A stretch of DNA of 64,000 nucleotides from CAWJFP01 sp963842155 (GTDB lineage Bacteria > Pseudomonadota > Alphaproteobacteria > JACZXZ01): positions 27,386 through 91,385 of the forward strand of contig CAWJFP010000039.1 of NCBI GenBank assembly GCA_963842155.1, read 5' to 3'. Under the pieces are notes generated by a model that was not told where the DNA came from, ran no database searches, and saw only the letters and a program-made list of their open reading frames with translations. Shown here piece after piece: positions 40,184 to 50,358 of the stretch; position 1 is the first letter of the stretch, and the number at the start of each line of letters is the position of its first letter. Both the position numbers and the translations under genes were made by a program.

Positions 40184-41065
40184 ATGGCGGCTCCAACGAC
40201 CCACAAGGCAGGCGCGATGAGGTTCGGCGCGGAAGCCCACAAGGAACTGTTCTGCCGCGATTTCATCGCGGGCCACAACCCCTATGATCCAAGACGGCTG
40301 CCATGGCCCGAGCTCGACCCGGCCTCGCTCGCGCGGCTGCGCGCTGTGCCCTTCTGGCAAGAAGTCTTCTATGCCGAGCGCCAGGCTGGCGCAATGGTGC
40401 GCGCCTTCGCCGAAACGCTCACGGACCCGCTGCTCCGAGAGGCGGTGGATCTGCAAGGCTTCGAAGAGGCACGCCACGCGACTCTCATCGCCATCATGAT
40501 CGAACGCTACGGGCTAGACGCGGCGGCGCAGCCGATGGAGCCGCTGCCCGCCGACGTCGAAACGGCGTTCATCGATTTCGGCTATGGCGAATGCGTCGAC
40601 TCGTTTTTCGGCTTCGGCGTCTACGAGGCGGCACGGCGCTCGGGCTTCCTCCCCGAATCGATGTTCGCCATCCTCGACATGCTGCTGCAGGAGGAAACGC
40701 GCCATATCGTCTTCTTCGTGAACTGGATGGCCTATCGCGAGGCGCGCCGCGGCGGCGCCGCCGCCCTCTTGCGCGGCCCGACCTCCGCCTGGTTCCATGG
40801 CCGCGCCGTAGGCCGCCATATCCGGGCCATCCGCAAAGGCGCCCACGCCGGCGGCAGCAATTTCTCGGCCACCCAGGTCGACCTATTCCGCAATGGCTTC
40901 GGCATCCGAGATCTCCTCGAGCACTGCGTCCTCGAAAATGAACGACGGATGAGCACGTTCGATAGGCGGCTGCTCAGGCCGCGCCTGCTACCGGCGCTGG
41001 GGCGCCTCGCTCTCTTCGCAATGAAGCCCTGGCCGCGGCGCCAACGCCGTGCCAAGCGGGCGTGA
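40184..41065 (+). CDS. Ferritin-like di-iron carboxylate protein of unknown function
   Basis: 293 residues from the ATG at 40184 (GGGGA precedes it); MRFGAEAH at 40217 is an alternative. The ligands of a four-helix di-iron site appear in order: Glu in FYAERQAGAMVRAF, EEARHATLIAIM, Glu in FGYGECVDSFFGF and QEETRHIVFFVNWMAYR. The two ExxH pairs are intact. The C-terminus is Arg-rich. Such proteins include oxygenases and oxidases; no partner reductase is adjacent. The substrate is unknown. Confidence 0.75.
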   Translation: MAAPTTHKAGAMRFGAEAHKELFCRDFIAGHNPYDPRRLPWPELDPASLARLRAVPFWQEVFYAERQAGAMVRAFAETLTDPLLREAVDLQGFEEARHATLIAIMIERYGLDAAAQPMEPLPADVETAFIDFGYGECVDSFFGFGVYEAARRSGFLPESMFAILDMLLQEETRHIVFFVNWMAYREARRGGAAALLRGPTSAWFHGRAVGRHIRAIRKGAHAGGSNFSATQVDLFRNGFGIRDLLEHCVLENERRMSTFDRRLLRPRLLPALGRLALFAMKPWPRRQRRAKRA

Positions 41066-41084
41066 TGGCGCGGAGCCAGCGGCT

Positions 41085-42020
41085 CTAATCGTAGTCGATG
41101 GGCGTCGCGTCGCAGCCTTCGTCGTGGCGTTGCCAATAGAGCGTACGCAACCGACTGCTCAACGGCCCGATCTCGCCGTCGCTGACCGGTTTTCCGTCCA
41201 CCCGCGTCACCGGCAGGATGCCGCCTGCCGTGCTGGTCAGGAATATCTCGTCGGCCGATCTCAGCGCTTCCGACGACACGGTGCCGATCACGGCTTTGAC
41301 GTTGAGCTCGGAGAGGAGGTCAAGTGCGGTTTGCCGCGTGATGCCCTCAAGACAGGTTCCGCCCGGCGTCGTCACGAGTCCGTCGCTCGCGGCGAAGAGA
41401 TTGAAGCCCGGGCCCTCGGCGATGTTTCCCTCGGCGTCGACCAGGACCGGAAGGTCGCAGCCATGGTCATAGGCCTCGAAGATCGCCCGGATCATGTCGC
41501 CCCAATGGAAGTTCTTATAGGCGGGGTTGACCGATTCCGGCGGGATACGCAGGACGGAAGAGACGTGAAGGTCGATGCCGCGCCGGCGCATCTCCTCGTC
41601 GGCGATCCAGACGAACGGGATGGCGAATGCGATGAAGCGGTTCTCGAACCGCCGCGGATCGCGCGACCCGGCCGGTGCCACGCCGCGCGTGCAGATCACC
41701 TCGACATAGGCGTCGCGGAGGCCGCTGAGCCGCACCAGCTCGTGGAGGATCGCTTCGATCTCATCCCGACCGTGCGGCAGTTTGAGGCGCAGCCCGGCGA
41801 CGCTCCTTTCGAACCGGTCGAGGTGATGCTGAAGGCGGAAAAAGCGGCCTTTCCACACATGGACGACGTCATAGGTCACGTCGGACTTGATGAAGCCCCA
41901 ATCGAGAACCGAGATCTTCGCCTCGCCGATCGGGACGTACTCGCCGTCGATGAAGGCAACACCGCCGGCATGCGCGAGATCTTGCGCCGCCACTCGCCTC
42001 GTTGCGGCCGAGTTCGACAT
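41085..42020 (-). CDS. Class IV PLP aminotransferase, (R)-amine-transaminase-like
   Basis: 311 residues from the ATG at 42020, which follows GGAGGTCAG. The N-terminus VPIGEAKISVLDWGFIKSDV, then TYDVVHVWKGRFFRLQHHLDRF, and the catalytic Lys in NPAYKNFHWGDMIRAIFEA are followed by LVDAEGNIAEGPGFNLFA, LEGITRQTALDLLSEL and SADEIFLTSTAGGILPV. The KNxHWGD context and this N-terminus resemble (R)-selective amine transaminases more than IlvE or D-alanine aminotransferase. Donor and acceptor cannot be fixed from sequence alone. Confidence 0.85.
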   Translation of the reverse strand: MSNSAATRRVAAQDLAHAGGVAFIDGEYVPIGEAKISVLDWGFIKSDVTYDVVHVWKGRFFRLQHHLDRFERSVAGLRLKLPHGRDEIEAILHELVRLSGLRDAYVEVICTRGVAPAGSRDPRRFENRFIAFAIPFVWIADEEMRRRGIDLHVSSVLRIPPESVNPAYKNFHWGDMIRAIFEAYDHGCDLPVLVDAEGNIAEGPGFNLFAASDGLVTTPGGTCLEGITRQTALDLLSELNVKAVIGTVSSEALRSADEIFLTSTAGGILPVTRVDGKPVSDGEIGPLSSRLRTLYWQRHDEGCDATPIDYD

Positions 42021-42325
42021 TCTGACCTCCTTCCAAGCGCGCACCGTGACGACAGGCTGCGGCCTTACAGCATAGCATAGGCGATGACTGCTTTGGCTCG
42101 AAAGACGAGGCTCGCCGCATCCATCGTGAACGTCCGCATTTGGCATCTCCGCGACGTCTAGCAATAGATAACGCGTGGCTGCTTTCGGGCCAGGAACGAA
42201 ACCGGGGACGCTGGACTAGATTGGGGCGGCCTGCCGAACGATGGCAGGTTATCGGGGAGTGGCGACCGTTACGCTAATACGAGATCGATTTTGCCGCAAA
42301 ACTTGAACCGTACCCGGCCCCCGAC
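42021..42325. other. Intergenic region
   Basis: 305 bp between the thiD stop and the class IV aminotransferase start. It should carry the aminotransferase promoter and the end of the ftsH-folP-glmM-thiD transcript. A longer aminotransferase frame into this region (to 42164) lacks family similarity. I see no repeat or RNA gene. Confidence 0.45.
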
Positions 42326-43132
42326 TCATCCGGCCGCGAACGGCCTTACCGTATGGCCATGGTTGAGCGGGCCATGGCCGTGGCCCAAGCCGGGCGCGGT
42401 GCGGATCGCCTCGGCGACGAAGGCGCGGGCGCGCAACACGGCCGCGCGTAGCGCCAGCCCCTGCGCGAGCCCGGTCGCGACGGCCGAGGCGAGCGTGCAG
42501 CCGGTGCCGTGCGTGTTGCGGCTCTCGATGCGCGGGCTTTCGAAAATCTCGGTGCCCTCGGGGGTGGCGAGGATGTCGTAGACGATGGGGCCCGGCAGAT
42601 GGCCTCCCTTGAGGAGCACGGCCCGGCAACCCAGCGCCAGCAGCATGGGCGCCGCCTCGACCATCGCCTCGCGCGTGCCGATGGCGCGGCCCCGCAGCGC
42701 CTCGGCCTCGGGCAGGTTCGGCGTGATCACGCTGGCGAGCGCGATGAGCCGGCGCTTGAGCGCCAGGATGGCGCGCTCCTCCAGAAGCTGCTGTCCGCCC
42801 TTGGCCACCATCACGGGGTCGAGCACAAGCGGGATGCCGCGCGCCTTGCGCGCGATCATCTCGGCGACCGCCTCGATGACGTTGCCGGTATGCAGCATGC
42901 CGATCTTGATGCAGTCGGCGCCGATATCGTCGAGCACCACCTCCATCTGTCGCGCGATGAAGGCGGGATCGATGCCGACGACGGCATGGACGGCGAGCGT
43001 GTCTTGCGCGGTGAGCGCGGTGATGGCGGTCGCGGCATAGCCGCCGAGCGCCGTCACTGTCTTGATGTCGGCCTGAATCCCCGCCCCGCCACCCGAGTCC
43101 GAGCCGGCGACGATCAGGACCCTGCCTTGCAT
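42326..43132 (-). CDS. thiD: Hydroxymethylpyrimidine/phosphomethylpyrimidine kinase
   Basis: 268 residues. VLIVAGSDSGGGAGIQADIKTVTALGGYAATAITALTAQ is the ThiD opening with the substrate site. LVLDPVMVAKGGQQLL and the ATP/anion-hole motif THGTGCTLASAVATGLAQG complete it. It phosphorylates HMP and HMP-P for thiamine synthesis. It follows glmM by 13 bp on the same strand, so it rides at the end of the ftsH-folP-glmM operon. No TPP riboswitch is visible. Confidence 0.95.
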   Translation of the reverse strand: MQGRVLIVAGSDSGGGAGIQADIKTVTALGGYAATAITALTAQDTLAVHAVVGIDPAFIARQMEVVLDDIGADCIKIGMLHTGNVIEAVAEMIARKARGIPLVLDPVMVAKGGQQLLEERAILALKRRLIALASVITPNLPEAEALRGRAIGTREAMVEAAPMLLALGCRAVLLKGGHLPGPIVYDILATPEGTEIFESPRIESRNTHGTGCTLASAVATGLAQGLALRAAVLRARAFVAEAIRTAPGLGHGHGPLNHGHTVRPFAAG

Positions 43133-43145
43133 GGGCGAGCGGCGC

Positions 43146-44489
<1,344 letters not shown>

Positions 44490-44541
44490 TTCCAACCGAT
44501 CTCTTGTGTCCCGCGACCCTATAGCACAACCGGCGTGGCCG

Positions 44542-45738
44542 TTACATGACCGCGTCGCCCGCGGCGACGGCGCGCGCTTCCGCCTCCGGCGCGCGCAAGG
44601 CGGTCCAGAGCTCGATCGCCTGCGCCGTCTCCGCCACGTCATGGACGCGCAGCATCTGCGCGCCTTGGCCGGCGCCATGCAACGCCGCAGCGAGCGATCC
44701 GGCGAGCCGCCCCTTGGGCGGCAGCGCGCCCTCCGCTTTCGCGAGCGAGAGGAAGCGCTTGCGCGAGGCGCCGAGCAGCAGCGCGCAGCCCAGCCCGTGA
44801 AGAAGAGCCAAGCGCTCCAGCATGGCGAGGTTGTGGCTCGTCCATTTGCCGAAGCCGATGCCGGGATCGATCGCGATGCGCGCGCGCGGGATGCCGGCGG
44901 CGACGCAAGCCGCCACGCGCGCGGCGAGCGCGTCGTAAACATCGAGCGCCACGCAATCGTAGCGCGGCGCCTTGTTCATGCTGCGCGGCTCGCCCGGCAT
45001 ATGCATGAGGATGACGGGCGCTCCGCTCGCGGCCGCGACGGCCAGGCTCTCGCGATCGCCCGCCAGCGCCGACACGTCGTTGATGATGGCAGCGCCCGCG
45101 GCGAGTGCGGCGCGCATGACCGCGGCGTGGCGCGTATCGATCGAGAGCGGCAAGCCCAAGGGGCGCAAGCCCTCGAGCACCGGCCGCACGCGACGCAGCT
45201 CCTCCTCGGGCGGGGTGGGCTCGGCGCCGGGGCGCGTCGATTCCCCGCCGATGTCGATGATGTCGGCGCCCGCCGCCGCGAGCGCCTTGCCATGGGCGAT
45301 GGCCGCGGCGGGATCGATGAAGGCGCCGCCGTCGGAGAAGCTGTCGGGCGTGACGTTCACGATGCCCATGAGGCGCGGGCGGTCGAGTGCCAATCCGGCG
45401 AAGGGCGGGCGGGGCGCCGAGAGCGCGTTGAGCAGGCCCGCGACTCTCTGCTCGAAGGCGCCGCCCACCTGCCGCGCCCAGGAATTGAGCTCGGGGAGGC
45501 CGGCGAGCGTCGCCTCGATGCGGCCCTCGCCGCGCCGCAGGACCTCGCAATGTGCGAAGGCAAGCGGTCCGCCGGCGAGCGGGAGCGCGCGCCTGCCGAG
45601 GATGCCCGCGCGCGCGGCGGCGCCTTCGAGCAGCCCCACCGGGCGCAGATAGAGCGACCCGCTGCCCCCCGACGCAAAGAAGCCCCGGTCGAGACCGGGG
45701 CTCCATTCGATCGCGAGGCCGGCGGCCGGCTCACGCAC
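44542..45738 (-). CDS. folP: Dihydropteroate synthase with N-terminal extension
   Basis: 398 residues from a GTG at 45738, 8 bp inside the end of ftsH; the longer frame upstream is a shadow of ftsH. About 115 extra N-terminal residues precede the barrel, common in alphaproteobacterial FolP. Core motifs: LMGIVNVTPDSFSDGGAF, DIGGESTRPGAEPTPPEEE, IINDVSALAGD, AIDPGIGFGKWTSHN and LLGASRKRFL. It condenses p-aminobenzoate with the pterin pyrophosphate in folate synthesis. Confidence 0.92.
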   Translation of the reverse strand: MREPAAGLAIEWSPGLDRGFFASGGSGSLYLRPVGLLEGAAARAGILGRRALPLAGGPLAFAHCEVLRRGEGRIEATLAGLPELNSWARQVGGAFEQRVAGLLNALSAPRPPFAGLALDRPRLMGIVNVTPDSFSDGGAFIDPAAAIAHGKALAAAGADIIDIGGESTRPGAEPTPPEEELRRVRPVLEGLRPLGLPLSIDTRHAAVMRAALAAGAAIINDVSALAGDRESLAVAAASGAPVILMHMPGEPRSMNKAPRYDCVALDVYDALAARVAACVAAGIPRARIAIDPGIGFGKWTSHNLAMLERLALLHGLGCALLLGASRKRFLSLAKAEGALPPKGRLAGSLAAALHGAGQGAQMLRVHDVAETAQAIELWTALRAPEAEARAVAAGDAVM

Positions 45739-47665
45739 CGGGCTGCGGCTCCGGCTCCGGCTCCATGCCGCCGGTCTTGGGTTCGCGTTGCGGCTTGCTG
45801 CTCGGCACCGAGGCGCGCGGCTTGGGCGGCTCGCTCGGCATGTCCTTGTCGGGACGGAGGATGGGCTCGCCGCGCAGCAGGCCGCGGATCTCCTCGCCCG
45901 AGAGCGTCTCATGCTCGAGCAGCGCCTTGGCGAGCAGATGCAGGTCGTCGAGATGCTCGGTCAGGATGCCGCGCGCCGTCGCCTCGCCCTCCTCGACGAT
46001 GCGGCGCACCTCCTCGTCGATGATCTTGGCGGTCGCCTCGGAGACGTTCTTGCGCTGGGTCACGGAATGGCCGAGGAAGACCTCCTGCTCGTTCTCCGAA
46101 TAGCGCAAGGGCCCGAGCTTGTCGCTGAAGCCGAACTCGGTGACCATGCGCCGCGCCAGCTCGGTCGCCTGGCGGATATCGCTATAGGCGCCCGTCGTCA
46201 CGTCGTCCTTGCCGTAGATGAGCTCCTCGGCGACGCGGCCGCCGAACATCATGGCGAGGCGCGCCTCGAGCTCCTTCTTGGTGTTGGAGAAGCGGTCGCG
46301 CTCCGGCAGATTCATGGTGACGCCGAGCGCGCGGCCGCGCGGGATGATCGTCACCTTGTGCAGCGGGTCGTTGCCCGGCGCATAGAGCCCGACCAGCGCA
46401 TGGCCGCCCTCGTGATAGGCCGTGCACTCCTTCTCCTTGTCGCTCATCACCAGCGAGCGGCGCTCGGCGCCCATAAGCACCTTGTCCTTGGCGCCCTCGA
46501 GCTCGAACATGGTGACGAGCCGCTTGCCCCTGCGCGCGGCGAGCAGCGCCGCCTCGTTCACGAGATTGGCGAGATCGGCGCCCGAGAAGCCAGGTGTGCC
46601 GCGCGCGATCGTCTTGGCGTCCACGTCGGGCGCGGTCGGCACCTTGCGCAGATGCACCTTAAGGATCTTCTCGCGCCCCAGGATGTCGGGATTGGGCACC
46701 ACGACCTGGCGATCGAAGCGGCCGGGCCGCAGGAGCGCGGGATCGAGCACGTCGGGCCGGTTGGTGGCGGCGATCAGGATGACGCCTTCGTTGGTCTCGA
46801 AGCCGTCCATCTCGACCAGCAGCTGGTTGAGCGTCTGCTCGCGCTCGTCGTTGCCGCCGCCTAGGCCGGCGCCGCGATGGCGGCCCACCGCGTCGATCTC
46901 GTCGATGAAGATGATGCAGGGCGCGTGCTTCTTCGCCTGGTCGAACATGTCGCGCACGCGCGAGGCGCCGACGCCCACGAACATCTCGACGAAGTCCGAG
47001 CCCGAGATGGTGAAGAAGGGCACGTTCGCCTCGCCGGCGATGGCGCGGGCGAGGAGGGTCTTGCCGGTGCCGGGCGGGCCGACGAGCAGGCAGCCCTTCG
47101 GGATCTTGCCGCCGAGGCGCTGGAATTTCTGCGGGTCCTTGAGGAACTCGACGATCTCCTCGAGCTCCTGCTTGGCCTCGTCGATGCCGGCCACGTCCTC
47201 GAAGGTGACGCGGCCCGACTTCTCGGTGAGGAGGCGCGCGCGCGACTTGCCGAAGCCCATGGCGCGGCCGCCGCCCGACTGCATCTGGCGCATGAAGAAG
47301 ACCCAGACGCCGATCAGCACGAGGAAGGGGAACCAGGAGACGAGGATGCCGAAGAGCGAGGGGACGTTGTCGTCCTCGGGCGTCGCGCGGAAGCGCACGT
47401 TATGCTCGGTCAGCCGCCCCACCAGCCCCTGATCCGGCGGACCATAGGTGCTGAAGCTGCGGCCGTCGCTCATCTGGCCGGTGATGTTGTGGCCCTGGAT
47501 GGTGACCTCGCGCACCTCGTTCGCGTTGACATGCGAGAGGAAGTCCGAATAGGCCATGGGGGCCTGTCCGGAATGGTTCGAGGAGCCTTGGAACAGATTG
47601 AAGAGCGCGACGAGCAAGAGCCCGATGATGATCCAGAGGGCGATGTTCTTCCCGAAATTGTTCAA
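45731..47665 (-). CDS. ftsH: ATP-dependent zinc metalloprotease FtsH
   Basis: 644 residues, starting at a TTG at 47665 with GGAGGGCGCAGGGAC upstream; the encoded LNNFGKNIALWIIIGLLLV corresponds to MNNFGKN in relatives. Two N-terminal membrane helices flank a periplasmic segment. The AAA domain has Walker A VGPPGTGKT, Walker B CIIFIDEIDAV and the SRH ATNRPDVLDPALLRPGRFDR. The Zn protease site is YHEGGHALVGL (HExxH). The C-terminal tail is Pro/Glu-rich. It degrades membrane and regulatory proteins, including RpoH in other bacteria. Confidence 0.96.
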   Translation of the reverse strand: MNNFGKNIALWIIIGLLLVALFNLFQGSSNHSGQAPMAYSDFLSHVNANEVREVTIQGHNITGQMSDGRSFSTYGPPDQGLVGRLTEHNVRFRATPEDDNVPSLFGILVSWFPFLVLIGVWVFFMRQMQSGGGRAMGFGKSRARLLTEKSGRVTFEDVAGIDEAKQELEEIVEFLKDPQKFQRLGGKIPKGCLLVGPPGTGKTLLARAIAGEANVPFFTISGSDFVEMFVGVGASRVRDMFDQAKKHAPCIIFIDEIDAVGRHRGAGLGGGNDEREQTLNQLLVEMDGFETNEGVILIAATNRPDVLDPALLRPGRFDRQVVVPNPDILGREKILKVHLRKVPTAPDVDAKTIARGTPGFSGADLANLVNEAALLAARRGKRLVTMFELEGAKDKVLMGAERRSLVMSDKEKECTAYHEGGHALVGLYAPGNDPLHKVTIIPRGRALGVTMNLPERDRFSNTKKELEARLAMMFGGRVAEELIYGKDDVTTGAYSDIRQATELARRMVTEFGFSDKLGPLRYSENEQEVFLGHSVTQRKNVSEATAKIIDEEVRRIVEEGEATARGILTEHLDDLHLLAKALLEHETLSGEEIRGLLRGEPILRPDKDMPSEPPKPRASVPSSKPQREPKTGGMEPEPEPQPGA

Positions 47666-47794
47666 GTCCCTGCGCCCTCCAAATTCCCGGCCGGCCGGCA
47701 GCCGGGGCAACGCGAAGACGGCCGCCTTGCTGCGGAAAAGGCGGCCTTCCCCTCGTCGAAATACTGCGCTTGGCCCATTAAGCAACCGTTAGCG

Positions 47795-49189
47795 CTACCG
47801 CGAGGCGGCCGTCGATCCGATGGCCAGCGTCCGGGATGGGCGGAATTCCGCCCGGCAATGCTCGACGCTATCAGGTCCAAGCCCGCCCCGTCCATAGCAC
47901 AAGTGGGGTACGGCGAGAGGCCCGTCAAGGTCGAAGAGGGCCGGGAGCGAGGGCCGCGCGGGGGTCGGAATCGGGCAATGTTCGAGGTCCGCGGCGCGCA
48001 AACCGCGCCAGCCCTGGGCGCCAAGCGCCGCCACATGCAGCGCGCCGCGCGCCGCGCGCGGCCGGCCGGTCAGGGAAATAACGAATCGCCCGTCCCAATG
48101 GAGAGACCCGCCGGGCACGATCTTTTGCCCTCGCGCGACCGCCCCCGGCTCGCGGCAGACGAGAAGCCGCCTTGCGTCGCCGGGCAGGAGGCGCATTATC
48201 CGACAGCCGCCGAGCGTGCGGGCCTTTGGCAGGCCGTCCAGGCGAAGCGCGCGATAAAGCCGCTCCAGCCGCGCGAGCCGGGGCGGATAGCCGCCGCCGC
48301 CCAGGCATTGCAGGAGAGCGGCGAGAGCGCGCAAGCCGAGCTCCTCGGGCGCCGCGGCAAGGGGCCCCCGCTCCAGGATCGCGTAGCCGGCGGGATCGAG
48401 CGTGACGGATGCGGCCAAGAGGGCTTCGAGCGCTCGCTCGAGCGCTCGGCGCGCGCGCGCCAGCCGCGCGGCCGTCGCGGCGAGCCGAGTGGCCGTGAGC
48501 CCCTCGCGCGCCAAAGCCGGCATGAGCGCGCGGAGCCTTGCCCGCGCATGCCTTGGGTCGCGGTTGGCCGGATCCTCGATCCAAGGCTGCTTTTGCGCCG
48601 CGAGCGTGGCGGCGAGCCGCGCGCGCGGGAAATCGAGCAAAGGCCGCAGCAGGCGAAGATCGGCGCCGGGAGCGAGCGGCGCCATGGCGGCGAGCCCGTC
48701 CAGCCCGCTGCCGCGGCCGAGGCGGAGCAGCAATGTCTCGGCCTGGTCGTCCTGCTGATGGGCGAGGAGGAGATGGAGAATGCCGGCCTTGCGGCACCAG
48801 CCGGTCAGAAGGGCGTAGCGCGCGGCGCGCGCGGCGGCTTGCAGATTGGCGGCAGGCTTGGCGCCGCGCCAGCGCAGGATGCGACAGCCGATGCCGCGGG
48901 CGCGCAGCCAGGCTCGGACGCGGCCTGCCTCTGCGGCCGACCCGCGCCGCAAGCCATGATCGACGATGAGGGCCGTGGCCTCGCCGCCTTTCGCCTCGGC
49001 CCAGGCGGAGGCGAGCAGCGCCAGCGCCATGCTGTCGCTCCCGCCCGAAACCGCGAGCGCGAGGCGCGGCGCGCTTTCGAACGGCCCGAGCGCCGCCATC
49101 GCGCGTGCGAACTCAGGCCCGCCGACCGGCTTGGCCGCGGCGGCGGCCTCGGCTTGTCTCGGTTCCCGCAGCGCCGCGCCGCGTCTCAC
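47795..49189 (-). CDS. tilS: tRNA(Ile)-lysidine synthase
   Basis: 464 residues from a GTG at 49189 that overlaps the ybgF stop as GTGA; the ATG at 49099 is an alternative. The PP-loop ATPase motif is LALAVSGGSDSMALALLASAW, followed by ALIVDHGLRRGSAAEA, LLLAHQQDDQAETLLLRLGRGSG and WIEDPANRDPRHARARLRALMP. It makes lysidine at tRNA-Ile(CAU). The C-terminal half is less conserved. The ybgF-tilS-ftsH order is the usual alphaproteobacterial one. Confidence 0.93.
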   Translation of the reverse strand: MRRGAALREPRQAEAAAAAKPVGGPEFARAMAALGPFESAPRLALAVSGGSDSMALALLASAWAEAKGGEATALIVDHGLRRGSAAEAGRVRAWLRARGIGCRILRWRGAKPAANLQAAARAARYALLTGWCRKAGILHLLLAHQQDDQAETLLLRLGRGSGLDGLAAMAPLAPGADLRLLRPLLDFPRARLAATLAAQKQPWIEDPANRDPRHARARLRALMPALAREGLTATRLAATAARLARARRALERALEALLAASVTLDPAGYAILERGPLAAAPEELGLRALAALLQCLGGGGYPPRLARLERLYRALRLDGLPKARTLGGCRIMRLLPGDARRLLVCREPGAVARGQKIVPGGSLHWDGRFVISLTGRPRAARGALHVAALGAQGWRGLRAADLEHCPIPTPARPSLPALFDLDGPLAVPHLCYGRGGLGPDSVEHCRAEFRPSRTLAIGSTAASR

Positions 49190-50196
49190 CCGCAGCCGGC
49201 GAGCTTGCGCTCGCGCGCGGCGCTCTGCCGCAGGGTCGCGGGCGCGGCGGGATATTTGGCGGCGAGCGAGGCGTAGACGTCGCAGGCGTCCTTCTTGCGG
49301 TTGAGCTTGCCGAGCGACATGCCGAGCTTGAGCAGCGAATCGGGCGCCTTGACGCCCTTGGGGAATTTCTCGTAGCCCGTGGCGAAGGCGGAGGCCGCGT
49401 CCTGGAAATTGCCGCGAATATAGTAGGTCTCGCCGAGCCAATATTGCGCCGCGCCGGCAAGCTGATCGTCGGGGTGGGTGTTGACGAAGGCCTTGAGGGC
49501 CACTTCGGCCGCGTCGTAATCCTGCTGCTTGAGGAAGGCGAGGGAATAATCATATTGCTGCTGCGGCGTGCCGAGGGGCAGCACCTGGCCGTTGCCGACG
49601 ACATGCCCGACGGGCTTGGCCGGCGCGAGCGCCGGGCTCGGCGTCGCGCCCGGCGGCGGGGTGAGGACGGGTGCCGCCTGCTGCTGGGGCGGCGGCACGA
49701 GCATCACCGGCTGCTGGCCTTGCCCCGGCTGTTGCGCTTGGCCCGGCTGCTCGGCTTGCGCCTGCTGGGACGCGACGCCGGCGGCCTGGCTCTGCTCGAG
49801 CTTGCCGAGCCGCGCATCGATATCCTTCGACAGGCGGTCGAGCCGGTCCTTCATCTGCGCGAGATCGTGGTCCATCTCCTCGACTTGGCCGGTCAGGCTT
49901 TGCATCTGGTCCTCGAGTTGCGAGACGCGCACTTCGAGGGCCGCCGTGGCGCCCGGTGCGGCAGGGGCGGCCTGGGCGATCTGCGGCACGCCGCCCGGCG
50001 CGCGCGGGCCGAGATTGACCTGGCGCTGCAGGATTTGCAGATCGGCCTCGAGGCGCTGCAGGCGCTGCAGCAGCGCCGCGTTGTCGCCCTGGGCGAAGGC
50101 CTCGCTTGCGGGCGCCCAGAGCAGGAGCGCGAGCGGCAGCGCGCGCAGCAGGCTCGTCGCTCTCGGCGGATATGCTGCGAAAAGGCGCGGCATCAT
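49186..50196 (-). CDS. cpoB: Cell division coordinator CpoB / Tol-Pal-associated YbgF
   Basis: 336 residues. Signal peptide (LLRALPLALLLWAPASEAFA), an N-terminal coiled coil (LLQRLQRLEADLQILQRQV and LEVRVSQLEDQMQSLTGQVEEM), a Gln/Pro-rich linker and a C-terminal TPR domain (YDYSLAFLKQQDYDAAEVALKAFV, AQYWLGETYYIRGNFQDAASAF). CpoB links outer-membrane constriction by Tol-Pal to septal peptidoglycan synthesis. It is normally next to pal; here 7 kb of other DNA lies between. Confidence 0.93.
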   Translation of the reverse strand: MMPRLFAAYPPRATSLLRALPLALLLWAPASEAFAQGDNAALLQRLQRLEADLQILQRQVNLGPRAPGGVPQIAQAAPAAPGATAALEVRVSQLEDQMQSLTGQVEEMDHDLAQMKDRLDRLSKDIDARLGKLEQSQAAGVASQQAQAEQPGQAQQPGQGQQPVMLVPPPQQQAAPVLTPPPGATPSPALAPAKPVGHVVGNGQVLPLGTPQQQYDYSLAFLKQQDYDAAEVALKAFVNTHPDDQLAGAAQYWLGETYYIRGNFQDAASAFATGYEKFPKGVKAPDSLLKLGMSLGKLNRKKDACDVYASLAAKYPAAPATLRQSAARERKLAGCG

Positions 50197-50303
50197 CGAC
50201 CTCTCGGCTGGAATGGGGGCACGCGCGATGCCGGCGGGGAGAGGCCCGGCCGGCCCGCGAAGCTGCCCGCTATTCTAGGCGAAATTATGGCGCGGCGGCG
50301 AGG

Positions 50304-50315
50304 GGTACTGTCCGA
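50304..50315. repeat. Left 12-bp inverted repeat of the low-GC block
   Basis: ggtactgtccga here is the exact reverse complement of tcggacagtacc at 54337-54348. The flanking sequence also forms a local inverted repeat (ggtactgtcc ... ggacagaacc, 50304-50343). It is a candidate boundary of the mobile block inserted between pal and ybgF. No target duplication is obvious. Confidence 0.5.
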
Positions 50316-50358
50316 TGGCTCCTACCCTGGCTAGGACAGAACCGGCGTTTCGATTTGT

